Source: Aquiflexum sp041749095
GTDB lineage: Bacteria; Bacteroidota; Bacteroidia; Cytophagales; Cyclobacteriaceae
Reading direction: 5' to 3'
Assembly: GCF_041749095.1 (NCBI RefSeq)
Contig: NZ_JBGTCA010000429.1
Location: 7,753 to 71,752, forward strand
Length of the DNA: 64,000 nucleotides
A program made the translations under genes and the position numbers. A model generated the notes under the pieces. That model did no database searches. It was not told the origin of the DNA and worked only from the letters and a program-made list of their open reading frames with translations. Positions 37,380 through 46,797 of the stretch are shown here, one piece after another. Position 1 is the first letter of the stretch. The number at the start of each line of letters is the position of its first letter.

Positions 37380-40319
37380 GAGGCCATCCCACAGAATCTC
37401 AACCGGATGCTTGGCTTTTTTGCCTGTGCCGTCTGCTATCTGATGTCGACAGGAAGTGCCAGGGGCAGCAATGATCGTACTTTCTTCGGCATTCCGTACA
37501 GCAGGAAACAGGACCATCTCTCCGATCTGCATACTTAATTCATAATGCTCCGCTTCATAGCCAAATGAACCCGCCATCCCACAACAACCTGAAGGGATTA
37601 CCTCAACAGAATAGTTTTTGGGAAGACTCAGCAATTTTTGCGTCCAAGTCAATGAAGACAATGCCTTTTGGTGACAGTGGCCATGGAGTGTAATTTTTTG
37701 AGCCTTATCTGTAAATGAATCAGCAGAAATATTTCCAGCTACTATTTCCCTCCCAATAAACTCATCAATTACCAACGTATGAAACTTGAGCTTCTTAGCC
37801 CCTTCAACCAGATCCTTTCCTACCAATCGGGGATATTCATCCCTGAAACTTAAAATTGCAGAAGGTTCAATCCCAACCAAAGTTGTGTTGCCATCGATCA
37901 ATTCCTGAAAAATCTTCACATTGGCCTCAGCATGTTTTTTGGCTTTTTCAAGCAGGCCTTTGGAAAGTGCAGACCGTCCACTTTCCTGATGGTCAACCAC
38001 TTTAACTTCGTAGCCAAGTTTTTTCAGCAATTTGATGGCGGTGATTCCAATTTGAGTATCATTGTGATTGGTAAACTCATCGACAAACAAATAAATGGAT
38101 TTGATTGTAGGAGTCTTACCGGGTAGGGAATGATAATTTTTTTTGTACCACTTTCTCAAACTGATCTTGGATATTTCCGGTAAGTTTCTTTTTGGCGCAA
38201 CTCCCAACACAGACTTCATCAGGCTTCCTGTCAGTCCATTTGATAATGAAAAATTGGCCAATCCGGGGATTAACGAGCCAAGACCATTCAGTTCATTGAT
38301 ATGGGCAAAAGCTTTGGAGCGCAAGGGTATTCCATGTGTTTTTTGGTATTGGTAGAGAAACTCAGCTTTCATCGAAGCCATATCTACATTAGAGGGGCAT
38401 TCAGAGGTACAGCCTTTGCAGGAAAGACACAGATCCAAGGCTTCCTTGATTTCGGGGTGGTCAAAGGCATTTTCCTTTTTGTCCAATGTCAAAAACTCTC
38501 TCAAGATATTTGCCCTACCCCTTGTAGTATCCCGCTCGTTTCTGGTAGCCTGAAAACTGGGACACATGGTCCCACCTGATTCCGGCAGTTTTCGGCAATC
38601 TCCCGATCCGTTGCATTTTTCAGCTAATCGAAGAATTCCCCCAACATGACTGAAATCCATCAAAGTATCCTGTGCCGGAGTGACCATGTCCGGTTCATAC
38701 CTTAGGGAGGTATTCATTGAGGCAGTATCTACGATTTTGCCGGGGTTGAAAATATTGTCCGGATCCCAAGTGTATTTGATTCTTCGGAAAAGTTGGTAAT
38801 TTTCTTCCCCGACCATCATTGGAATAAATGGGGCACGGACCCGTCCATCCCCATGTTCACCGCTAAGCGAACCATTATATTTTTTGACAAGTTTGGCGAC
38901 ATCCAATGAAATGTTGTAAAACGCCTCCTGATCTTCTTTTTTCTTCAAATCCAAAATGGGGCGCAAATGGATTTCACCGGCACCGGCATGGGCATAGTGT
39001 ACCGGTTTCTGTCCGTAGGCTTCCATCATCTTATCAAACTCATCAATATAATCAGCCAAATCATCAATATCCACAGCGGTATCCTCAATACAGGCCACTG
39101 CTTTTCGATCACCGGGAATATTTGCCAACAAACCCAACCCGGCAGAACGCAAGGCCCAGGCGGACTTGGTCAGGTCGGGACCGATGACAGGATAGGCATA
39201 GCCCAAACCTGCAGCCTTCAAGTCATCAATTAATTTTTCTCCCTTTTCCCTTGCTTCCCCTTCCGTTTTTCCTGTGAACTCTACCATCAACATGGCCATT
39301 GGGTCACCTTCTACGAAATACCTGTTTTTACTGTATTCAATACTCTCCTTGGTACAGTCCAGGATGATTTTGTCCATCAGTTCCACTGCAGTAGCAGGGT
39401 GCTTCATAGCGACCTGTGCCGCCCTCATACTTTGATTGATGGTGTCAAAATGCGCTGCAACTACAATTTCAAGAGGGTCAGGTAATGGGTCAAGAGAGAT
39501 TTTGATTTCTGTGGTAAATGCCAATGTTCCTTCGGAACCACTAAGTAATTTGCAAAAATTAAAAGACTCTCCATCTTCCGTAAATATTTCCGAATCCAAT
39601 AAGGAATCCACAGCATAGCCTGTATTTCTTCTATGGATTGATTTCTTTGGAAATTGCTCAATAATATTTCTTTTGTTTTCCGGATTGGACAACTCATTAC
39701 TTACTTGTCGGTAAAGATTACCCTCCAAAGAATCCAGTTCACATTTGGCCTGAAAATCTTCTTTGCTGATTTCTCCAAATACCACTTGGGTACCATTGCT
39801 TAAAAAAGTTTTCAGTTCCAGTACTTTATCCCTTGTAGTACCATAGACAATGGAGGTTGTGCCTGAGGAATTATTTCCTACCATACCTCCTATCATAGCT
39901 CTATTCGCTGTTGAAGTGATGGGGCTGAAAAATAGACCATGAGGCTTAAGATATCTGTTTAATTCATCCCTTACCACTCCGGGCTGAACTCGGATCCATC
40001 TTTCCTTTTTATTGAATTCCAGGATTTGGGTAAAATGCTTGGACACATCCACCACTATACCATTACCGACACATTGCCCGGCCAAAGATGTACCTGCTGT
40101 CCGGGGAATTAGAGAGGTCTTGTGCTCTTTGGCAAAAAGGATCAATTTTTGAATATCCTGTTCGGATTTTGGAAAAGCTACTGCCAAAGGGATTTCCCTA
40201 TACACCGAAGCATCAGTGGCATAAAGCGTTTTGGTAAGGGAATCATATTTCAGTTCACCCTCCAATTGGGCAGATAGATCCTGTAATAAAGGCAATAGGT
40301 TTGGTTTGGTCAAAGTCAT
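37371..40319 (-). CDS. FAD-linked oxidase fused to a 4Fe-4S and CCG domain (D-lactate/glycolate type)
   Basis: A 982-residue fusion. The N-terminal FAD-binding domain (about 20-200) has the PP-loop-like segment SLIPRTAGTSLAGQCVGNGI and VVDVSKHFTQILEF. The FAD-linked oxidase C-terminal domain runs to about 530 (HAGAGEIHLRPILDL, GSLSGEHGDGRVRAPF). It is followed by iron-sulphur Cys clusters (CLSCKGCTSECPSNVDM) and a C-terminal CCG domain (GHCHQKALS, IPSGCCGMAGSFGYE). This architecture matches fused D-lactate or glycolate type dehydrogenases that feed electrons to quinone. The substrate is not certain: D-2-hydroxyglutarate is possible. It ends at the hairpin terminator above. Confidence 0.88.
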   Translation of the reverse strand: MTLTKPNLLPLLQDLSAQLEGELKYDSLTKTLYATDASVYREIPLAVAFPKSEQDIQKLILFAKEHKTSLIPRTAGTSLAGQCVGNGIVVDVSKHFTQILEFNKKERWIRVQPGVVRDELNRYLKPHGLFFSPITSTANRAMIGGMVGNNSSGTTSIVYGTTRDKVLELKTFLSNGTQVVFGEISKEDFQAKCELDSLEGNLYRQVSNELSNPENKRNIIEQFPKKSIHRRNTGYAVDSLLDSEIFTEDGESFNFCKLLSGSEGTLAFTTEIKISLDPLPDPLEIVVAAHFDTINQSMRAAQVAMKHPATAVELMDKIILDCTKESIEYSKNRYFVEGDPMAMLMVEFTGKTEGEAREKGEKLIDDLKAAGLGYAYPVIGPDLTKSAWALRSAGLGLLANIPGDRKAVACIEDTAVDIDDLADYIDEFDKMMEAYGQKPVHYAHAGAGEIHLRPILDLKKKEDQEAFYNISLDVAKLVKKYNGSLSGEHGDGRVRAPFIPMMVGEENYQLFRRIKYTWDPDNIFNPGKIVDTASMNTSLRYEPDMVTPAQDTLMDFSHVGGILRLAEKCNGSGDCRKLPESGGTMCPSFQATRNERDTTRGRANILREFLTLDKKENAFDHPEIKEALDLCLSCKGCTSECPSNVDMASMKAEFLYQYQKTHGIPLRSKAFAHINELNGLGSLIPGLANFSLSNGLTGSLMKSVLGVAPKRNLPEISKISLRKWYKKNYHSLPGKTPTIKSIYLFVDEFTNHNDTQIGITAIKLLKKLGYEVKVVDHQESGRSALSKGLLEKAKKHAEANVKIFQELIDGNTTLVGIEPSAILSFRDEYPRLVGKDLVEGAKKLKFHTLVIDEFIGREIVAGNISADSFTDKAQKITLHGHCHQKALSSLTWTQKLLSLPKNYSVEVIPSGCCGMAGSFGYEAEHYELSMQIGEMVLFPAVRNAEESTIIAAPGTSCRHQIADGTGKKAKHPVEILWDGLNL

Positions 40320-40541
40320 GGGTCAAAAATAAGAATTTGATGCTAGGTAGGAACAGGCATTTAAAAATAAAGTGATCTTAGAAAAAATAAATATCTGTGG
40401 TAATAGTGGTTATTGGAAATACATTGAAATATGCTTTGCGAAATACAGTTGAAATATGACTGAAATGCAATGTTTAACATTTTATTTTTTTGGTATATTA
40501 AAATCCCCTTCCTTACCTTTCAAGAAAAATTCTTTCACCCG

Positions 40542-41300
40542 ATGTTCTTTTATCTCTCCCAATTTCTAAGTTTTCTGGCCATGCCGTTGACGATTATCAT
40601 CATCCTGCTTTTATCAGGAGCAATCTGGAAAAGAAAAAATTTATTTTGGTCAGGGATGATTTTGCTGTTTTTTTTCTCCAATCAGTTTTTTTCCAACCTC
40701 GCCATGAATTCCTGGGAACCGGAATTTAAGTCTTTTGATAGCCTTGAAAATTACGAAATAGGAATAGTCCTCACTGGCGTGACAAATCTCAACAAAACCA
40801 CTTACGACAGGACTTTTTTCAACAAGGGTGCAGATCGTGCCACCCACACTGTACAGCTTTATAAGCTGGGAAAAATCAACAAAATCCTAATAACAGGAGG
40901 ACAGGGACTCAATCCCTCCAATACAAATACCGAAGCAGAATTGCTTCGGGACTTTATGGTCATGGCTGGTGTACCTGAAGATGATATTCTGATCGAAAAC
41001 CAGGCTGTCAACACCTACCAAAATGCCATCCTTACTAAGGAAATATTGATTGAAAACGGAATTCCTTTAAATCAAACACAGCTATTGATCACCTCAGCTT
41101 TTCATATGAAAAGGGCCAAAGGCTGTTTTGAAAAAGCAGGAATCAACACAGAAACCTTTCCTGTTGATTATTATGCAGAAGACATCACCTTTAGTATCCC
41201 AAAACTCATCGCTCCGGAACCGTATTCTATTTTTCTCTGGCAAAAGCTTTTCAAAGAATGGATCGGGATTGGGGTGTATTGGGTGATGGGGTATATGTGA
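40542..41300 (+). CDS. YdcF/ElyC-family membrane protein (DUF218)
   Basis: A 252-residue protein with two N-terminal hydrophobic segments (about residues 1-25 and 35-52), then a DUF218 domain: IGIVLTGVTN, RATHTVQLYKLGKINKILITGG, and a later LLITSAFHMKRAKGCFEKAG with a conserved His. YdcF and ElyC/SanA proteins act in envelope integrity and polysaccharide precursor metabolism. The mechanism is not settled. I place the start at ATG 40542 (MFFYLSQFLS), which sets the first hydrophobic segment at the N-terminus. The frame is open 72 bases further upstream to 40470. It diverges from the oxidase gene. Confidence 0.85.
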   Translation: MFFYLSQFLSFLAMPLTIIIILLLSGAIWKRKNLFWSGMILLFFFSNQFFSNLAMNSWEPEFKSFDSLENYEIGIVLTGVTNLNKTTYDRTFFNKGADRATHTVQLYKLGKINKILITGGQGLNPSNTNTEAELLRDFMVMAGVPEDDILIENQAVNTYQNAILTKEILIENGIPLNQTQLLITSAFHMKRAKGCFEKAGINTETFPVDYYAEDITFSIPKLIAPEPYSIFLWQKLFKEWIGIGVYWVMGYM

Positions 41301-41677
41301 GATCAATTGAGTCAATGGGTTTCCCTTTGTCATTTCGATCCCGATGGCTATCGGGAGAGAAATCTATTCTGCCTTAAGGTTAAACAGACCTCTCCTGTCG
41401 TACCAATGACATAAATCGGAGCAGTCTTCATGCTGATCCCGATGGCCCCGATAGCTATCGGGGGGAGAAGCATCTCACGAGGTTCAGTAAATGATAGAAT
41501 AAACATTAATAGAACCTCTGGAGATCCTTCGTGCCTCAGGATGATGGCTGCCTAGCAAGTAACTTAATGTCATTACCATTTCTGAACATTTACAAAACGT
41601 TGGGGACTCGAGGTGACAAGGACAAGCCTATCTGTTTTCTTGAATGTATATTAAATCATAGGTATTAATAGCAAACC
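41301..41677. repeat. Intergenic stretch of Bacteroidota-type palindromic repeats
   Basis: No gene is visible. The sequence holds imperfect palindromes of the form CCCGATGGCTATCGGG (41340-41355), CCCCGATAGCTATCGGGG (41446-41463) and words such as GTCATTTCGATC and GAAATCTATTC. These resemble dispersed repeats in Bacteroidota genomes. They may serve as terminators or processing sites for the two converging genes. Nothing longer or coding was seen. Confidence 0.6.
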
Positions 41678-43198
41678 TTACAGCTCCTGCGTCAAAATCG
41701 CCAAAGCCGTCTTGATCCCCTCTTTGTAATTTCCCAATCTGATGTTTTCATTTGGGCCATGTTGGTTGTTGTCTGCATTGACAGTCACCACTGTTACCGC
41801 AGGCACATTCAAAGCATCGACAAATGGAGCAATGGGTAAGGATCCTCCACTGATTCTTTTTCTGATAGGATCTTTGCCAAATGCACGGTTCATGGCTTTA
41901 TTCAACCAAATTCCAGGTTCTGAGTCAAAGGGGGTTCTAAAAGCTTTGTAGGAAATACTGCCTTCCCATTTGACCAATTTTGGGTATTTGGCTCTTTCTT
42001 CATCAGTTGGATCATTTTCCAAAATATGGTAGCCTTCATTTTCAATATGCCTTCGAATTAGTGAAAAAAGCCTTTCCGGATCACTTTCAGGCACCAACCT
42101 GACATCAATCTCCGCAATGGCATCAGCCGGCACAATGGTCCTGACCTCATCCCCGACCCAGCCTGAAGACAAACCCCTGATATTCAGGGATGGATATTGC
42201 AATGATTCCTGATAGGTATTGCCCACTTTATCCGTGCTACCAATTCCCAGCTTAGTTTTAATTTCATTCTCATCATCAGGTACTTGATCCAGGATCTTTT
42301 TCTCTTCTTCCGTAATTTTTATCCCATCATAAAAACCTGGAATCGTCACCCTCCCATCATCATCTTTCATTGAGGCCAACAATTGGGACAATCTGAAAGC
42401 AGGATTTGGTGCATAGTTTCCATAATGCCCTGAATGCTGTGCGGCTCTTGGACCAAAAACTGTCAGCGTAAATTGTGAAATTCCTCGAGCACCAAAACTC
42501 AATGTCGGTTCATTACTCAAATGTCTTGGCCCATCCATGATCAATACCATATCTGCAGCGAGTCTTTCCTTATGTTTTAAAATTGCAGCAGGAAGATGGG
42601 GAGAACCTATTTCTTCCTCAAAATCCAAAATCACTTTCACATTGTAATTGGGCATTTTTCCGTTTTCTATCATGGCATCCCAAGCGGTCAGAAACATAGC
42701 CAAAGGGCCTTTATCATCCGAGGAAGAACGTGCAAAAATCCGCCATTCAGGATCATAAGAATTTTGAAGGGTTTCCATAGGAATGATCTCCCACTTGTCT
42801 GAGGCATTTTGTTTTTTCAAAACAGGCTTGTAAGGATCTTCCTGTTCCCAACGCTTTCTATCCACAGGCTGACCGTCTATATGGAAATAAAAAAGCACGG
42901 TTTTTTTGGCCTTAGGAACTGTCCTTTCTCCCAAAAGCATTGGAAACCCTTCGGTTCCTAATCTTTCTGTTTTCCATTGCCTTTTGGTGAAATTTTCCTC
43001 ACACCATTCTATATTGGCCACCAACTGTGTCGGGTCATTGGAATCATTGGGCATGGATAAGATACTGTTGAGGATTTCTATGCCGTTTTGAAAGTGCTTA
43101 TCCGTCACCTCATCAAGATTGATGGGTTTTTTACTCTGGGCAAAACCAAGGAACGGTGAACATAAAAGAAATCCTACGAGGTATAGTGTATTTTTCAT
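41678..43198 (-). CDS. Secreted M20-family metallopeptidase (dipeptidase type)
   Basis: A 506-residue M20 peptidase with a signal peptide (MKNTLYLVGFLLCSPFLGFAQ), so it should act in the periplasm. Metal and catalytic residues are visible: His-Asp in YFHIDGQPVD, bridging Asp in SSDDKGPLAMF, catalytic Glu-Glu in LDFEEEIGSP, Asp in LIMDGPRH, and the last His in QHGPNENIRLGNY. The lid/dimerisation domain covers about 240-370. It likely cleaves dipeptides or N-acyl amino acids. The exact substrate is not determined. The gene is alone on this strand, upstream of the ThDP enzyme gene's end. Confidence 0.92.
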   Translation of the reverse strand: MKNTLYLVGFLLCSPFLGFAQSKKPINLDEVTDKHFQNGIEILNSILSMPNDSNDPTQLVANIEWCEENFTKRQWKTERLGTEGFPMLLGERTVPKAKKTVLFYFHIDGQPVDRKRWEQEDPYKPVLKKQNASDKWEIIPMETLQNSYDPEWRIFARSSSDDKGPLAMFLTAWDAMIENGKMPNYNVKVILDFEEEIGSPHLPAAILKHKERLAADMVLIMDGPRHLSNEPTLSFGARGISQFTLTVFGPRAAQHSGHYGNYAPNPAFRLSQLLASMKDDDGRVTIPGFYDGIKITEEEKKILDQVPDDENEIKTKLGIGSTDKVGNTYQESLQYPSLNIRGLSSGWVGDEVRTIVPADAIAEIDVRLVPESDPERLFSLIRRHIENEGYHILENDPTDEERAKYPKLVKWEGSISYKAFRTPFDSEPGIWLNKAMNRAFGKDPIRKRISGGSLPIAPFVDALNVPAVTVVTVNADNNQHGPNENIRLGNYKEGIKTALAILTQEL

Positions 43199-43291
43199 AT
43201 CTGGAAATAGATGGAATAGATGATATGGAAAAGATAAGTCAAAGTGGCTATTAAAAAAAACGGATTTATTTGAAGTAGGTGATATTGAATT

Positions 43292-45016
43292 TCAAACTGA
43301 AATAGACCCCTTTCTAAAATCGGTTTTTCCAATCACATCATTGATCAAAAAGGCTTTTCCTTGCAGGTTACAATCCTTGGCTTTTTGGACTGATTTTACA
43401 AATGCATCTATAGACTCCACTCTTTCCCCTTTCGCCCCAAATGCATAAGGAATTTTATCATAATCAGATGTTTCCAACATCACTGCACAATCAGACCCCA
43501 AAAATTCCACCTGATCCCGTGCAATTTGCGTCCAGCAGGCATCATTTCCGATCAGGGCTGTAATGCCCAATCCATGTCTTTGGAAGGTATCAAATTCCAT
43601 CAGAGAATATCCGGCACTGCCATCACCATACAAAATCCAAATGGGTCTGTCCGGATAAACCAAAGCTGCTGCCATCGCAAATCCCGCACCAACACCCAAG
43701 GTACCATATGCCCCGGGATCCAACCATGACAGAGGTTGCCTTGCTTTCAGAACATAAGATGCAGTCGCAACAAAATCACCTCCATCTGCCACCAAAACAG
43801 TATTATCATCCAATAGAATTTCTAATTCTGACAACAACTGAACCGGATTCAAGCCTTCGGTTTTTTCATTGGATTGACTCTTGATTTCTATATCCCGCTT
43901 TTCGTCCCTTTCCAATAGATGTGCCAACCATTCCTGAGGATTGACTTTTGTTTTGGAAGCAAGTTCAATCAAAAAATCACAGGGATCACCTTGAATAGGA
44001 AGACTGGGTTTTTTATTGAGGAAAAGGTCTGTTTTGCTTCGATTGATGGAGATGAATTTCCTACCACCGATATGGTTTCCGTAATCCAAGCGAAAATCAT
44101 TCGGGACACCTGCAAGGATGATAAGGTCAGCTTCTTTGATGGCTTCTTTTCGTTTGTGGCGAATGTGTAACATGCCGTTTCTGCCCAGAAGGCCCCGCCC
44201 TGTTCCACTGAGGTACAATGGAATTCCCAAATTATCTAAAGAAGCTGCCAGTCTATCGGATTTTTCAGGTTGAAGCATCGCGCCACTTCCCAAAATCATC
44301 AAAGGTCTTTTGGCCTTTTTGATCATGTTCATTGCTTTATCCAAATCAGTGGTTTTGTAATTGGGAAAAGTTGGTTTGGGGGGATTCGAATTAAAAACTG
44401 TTTTCTCCGAGTCTTTAAATAGCTTACTGGCATGCCTTTGTATATACCACTGAATGACTTTATCCTTTAAGGATTTGGAGCTTTTACTGCTTTTAGTCCC
44501 ATACCACTCCTTTACCATCTCCTCGGGGTAAAGTGTATCAATGGGGCATTCGATAAAAACCGGGCCGGGCACTCCTTCCTGTGCAACCTGAAAAGCCCTC
44601 TCCAATGTTGGGCCAATTTCTTTAACTTTTTTGATGGATACAGCCCATTTGACGATAGGCTTCATAATGCTCAATTGATCAATGTCCTGTAAAGCACCCC
44701 TGCCCTTTAACATAGTTGCAGCAGCACCTCCCAACAAAATTAAAGGGGATTGGGCCATTTGGGCATTTTTAATGGCTGTGACAGTATTGGTCAATCCTGG
44801 ACCAGCTGTCACCGCCACCACTCCTGGTTTCCCTGTAAGCCTTCCAATTCCATCAGCGGCAAATACCGCCGTAGCTTCATTTCGGGTGTCTATGACTTTT
44901 ATTCCCAGCTTTTCTGCTCCAACAAAAATCGGTGAGATATGGCCACCACATAGCGTAAAAAGGATTTTTACTCCATGATTTCTGAGTACTTGGGCTATGA
45001 TTTCTCCTCCGTTCAT
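43292..45016 (-). CDS. ThDP-dependent enzyme (acetolactate synthase-like, ILVBL/2-hydroxyacyl-CoA lyase type)
   Basis: A 574-residue enzyme with three ThDP domains. The N-terminal Pyr domain has the catalytic Glu in NEATAVFAADG and VVAVTAGPGLTNTVTAI. The central domain is about 190-340. The C-terminal PP domain has the ThDP/Mg motif GDGSAGYSLMEFDTF followed by GND. It resembles acetolactate synthase-like proteins such as ILVBL, which split 2-hydroxyacyl-CoA, rather than classic IlvB. No IlvN regulatory subunit gene lies next to it, which fits this view. The exact substrate is inference. It is alone on the minus strand between the M20 gene and the cytochrome lipoprotein. Confidence 0.85.
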   Translation of the reverse strand: MNGGEIIAQVLRNHGVKILFTLCGGHISPIFVGAEKLGIKVIDTRNEATAVFAADGIGRLTGKPGVVAVTAGPGLTNTVTAIKNAQMAQSPLILLGGAAATMLKGRGALQDIDQLSIMKPIVKWAVSIKKVKEIGPTLERAFQVAQEGVPGPVFIECPIDTLYPEEMVKEWYGTKSSKSSKSLKDKVIQWYIQRHASKLFKDSEKTVFNSNPPKPTFPNYKTTDLDKAMNMIKKAKRPLMILGSGAMLQPEKSDRLAASLDNLGIPLYLSGTGRGLLGRNGMLHIRHKRKEAIKEADLIILAGVPNDFRLDYGNHIGGRKFISINRSKTDLFLNKKPSLPIQGDPCDFLIELASKTKVNPQEWLAHLLERDEKRDIEIKSQSNEKTEGLNPVQLLSELEILLDDNTVLVADGGDFVATASYVLKARQPLSWLDPGAYGTLGVGAGFAMAAALVYPDRPIWILYGDGSAGYSLMEFDTFQRHGLGITALIGNDACWTQIARDQVEFLGSDCAVMLETSDYDKIPYAFGAKGERVESIDAFVKSVQKAKDCNLQGKAFLINDVIGKTDFRKGSISV

Positions 45017-45154
45017 AAACTATATTAATGAGGTTTGATTTAAGATCAATTACTGAAAATTGATGCTTGTTAAGTTAAAAAAATTAAGTTGTTGATCCCA
45101 AGATGATTAAAAGGAAAAAAGGAATAAATTTATAAACCACTAACAAAATCACCA

Positions 45155-46780
45155 ATGGCAAGACATAAAAAACTTCTCAAAAAGTTTGTTTTCACAAGAT
45201 TGCAGTCCCTATCATTAGTAGTTTTGCTTCTACTTTTCTCAAATTGCGATTCCAAAAAAACCAACCGCTCCTACTCGCAATTCATCGAGCCCGATATCCC
45301 TGTTTACGGGCCATATACAGCCATCAAGTTGCCCATTAAAAATGGAGTTGTAATTTCTAATCCCCTCCAGGTTTCTCTTGGACCCGGCGGATTAATATTT
45401 GCCTCAAATCAAACGGGTGAAATCTACACCCTGAGGGATACTGATGAAGATGGGATCGAGGACACAGCACTTCTATATTGCAATGTCAGTGATTTTGGGT
45501 TAAGGTCTCCGGCCGGCTTTGCTTACAGGGGTGACACCGTTTATATAGGAACTGCCCAACAGATCAGGGTTTTCATTGATTTGGATAATGATGGTAAAGC
45601 TGATACAAGTTGGGTGTATTTTGATGATATCCCGGAAAGCGGTCATCCCTATGAATGGTCTACCGGATTGGAATTCGGGCCGGATGGCAGTCTATATTTG
45701 GCCTTGGCGACTGATTCATGGAATGCTGCACCTTCCCCTGACCCAAAAGGATACCGTGGGTCAATATTGAAAATTTCCCCTGACGGTAAGGAAGTAAAAG
45801 TTGTCGCAACAGGAATCCGTTCCGTTTATGGAATGAAGTTCAATCCCCACGGAGACCTGTTTTTTACGGACAATGAGGGAGGAGGCAATCCAACTGAAGA
45901 GTTGAATATTTTGGTCAGTGATAGTTATTATGGACACAATCCCAGAAAGTATAAATTTGACAAGGCAATTGATCCCATATTTTCATTACAAACTGAGATA
46001 GCACCTTCTGGAATGGTATTCAATCCAAATGATAATGATTTCGGTGGTTCAGCCGGAAATCTATTCATAGCCTATTATGGCCCGGGTGAAAGATGGACTC
46101 GAGGTGCTATAGGGCGACTGGAAATTGAGCCATCCGGCAATGGGGAATATATTTTTCGGGAATACCCTATAGCAGAAATACCCAAGCTCTCAGGATTGGC
46201 CTTTGGAAAGGATGGGAGCTTGTATGTTTCCCAACATGGAAAAGCAGATTATTGGTATAATGCGATTTACGAAAACGAGGGTGCTTTTTATAAACTTATC
46301 CATGATCCTTCCGCAAAATATCTACCAATGGAATCAAGATTGGAAAAAGCTAAGGACTATTCGGCCAGCTCAGTTGAAATGGGCAAACAATTATATGCTG
46401 AATATGCCTGCCTTGCCTGTCATTCCGTGGACGGGACCACCGAACTATTAGGACCAAATCTAAAGGATGTTGGTATAAGATTTTCAAGAGAAGAAATTCT
46501 GTATGAAATCGAAAACCCCTCCCAAATCATCAAGCCCAGTATGAAGGGAGTAAAAATCACAAAAAATAATGGACAGGTAATGGTAGGCAGAATAGTCAAT
46601 TCAAATGAAAATGATATTTCAATGATGTTGGTAGGAAACAATGTGGTAAAAATAAACCGTGATGAAATAATGGCAATACAAGATGAGGAAAAATCATTGA
46701 TGTATGAAGGCCTTACCAGATCCCTTTCTGAAATACAGGTCAATGCCTTGCTGGATTATTTGATGAGTCTAAATGATTAA
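45155..46780 (+). CDS. Sorbosone/glucose-dehydrogenase-like propeller fused to cytochrome c
   Basis: A 541-residue lipoprotein (LLLLFSNCDS, Cys near 31). A six-bladed propeller like the soluble PQQ sugar dehydrogenase or sorbosone dehydrogenase fold covers about residues 40-390 (SLGPGGLIFASNQTGEIYTL, RSVYGMKFNPHGDLFFTDNEG). It is followed by a c-type haem motif CLACH in a cytochrome c domain (about 415-541). An FeS or quinone partner is not next to it. The substrate is most likely a periplasmic sugar or polyol, and electrons would leave by the haem. PQQ-binding residues were not checked in detail, so the cofactor is uncertain. It ends 17 bases before the converging lptD gene. Confidence 0.82.
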   Translation: MARHKKLLKKFVFTRLQSLSLVVLLLLFSNCDSKKTNRSYSQFIEPDIPVYGPYTAIKLPIKNGVVISNPLQVSLGPGGLIFASNQTGEIYTLRDTDEDGIEDTALLYCNVSDFGLRSPAGFAYRGDTVYIGTAQQIRVFIDLDNDGKADTSWVYFDDIPESGHPYEWSTGLEFGPDGSLYLALATDSWNAAPSPDPKGYRGSILKISPDGKEVKVVATGIRSVYGMKFNPHGDLFFTDNEGGGNPTEELNILVSDSYYGHNPRKYKFDKAIDPIFSLQTEIAPSGMVFNPNDNDFGGSAGNLFIAYYGPGERWTRGAIGRLEIEPSGNGEYIFREYPIAEIPKLSGLAFGKDGSLYVSQHGKADYWYNAIYENEGAFYKLIHDPSAKYLPMESRLEKAKDYSASSVEMGKQLYAEYACLACHSVDGTTELLGPNLKDVGIRFSREEILYEIENPSQIIKPSMKGVKITKNNGQVMVGRIVNSNENDISMMLVGNNVVKINRDEIMAIQDEEKSLMYEGLTRSLSEIQVNALLDYLMSLND

Positions 46781-46797
46781 ATAGTCAGGAACCACTC

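Noticed and set aside
43292..45016. Classic acetolactate synthase large subunit
   Set aside because: There is no small regulatory subunit or ilv neighbours, and the sequence looks closer to the ILVBL/2-hydroxyacyl-CoA lyase type.
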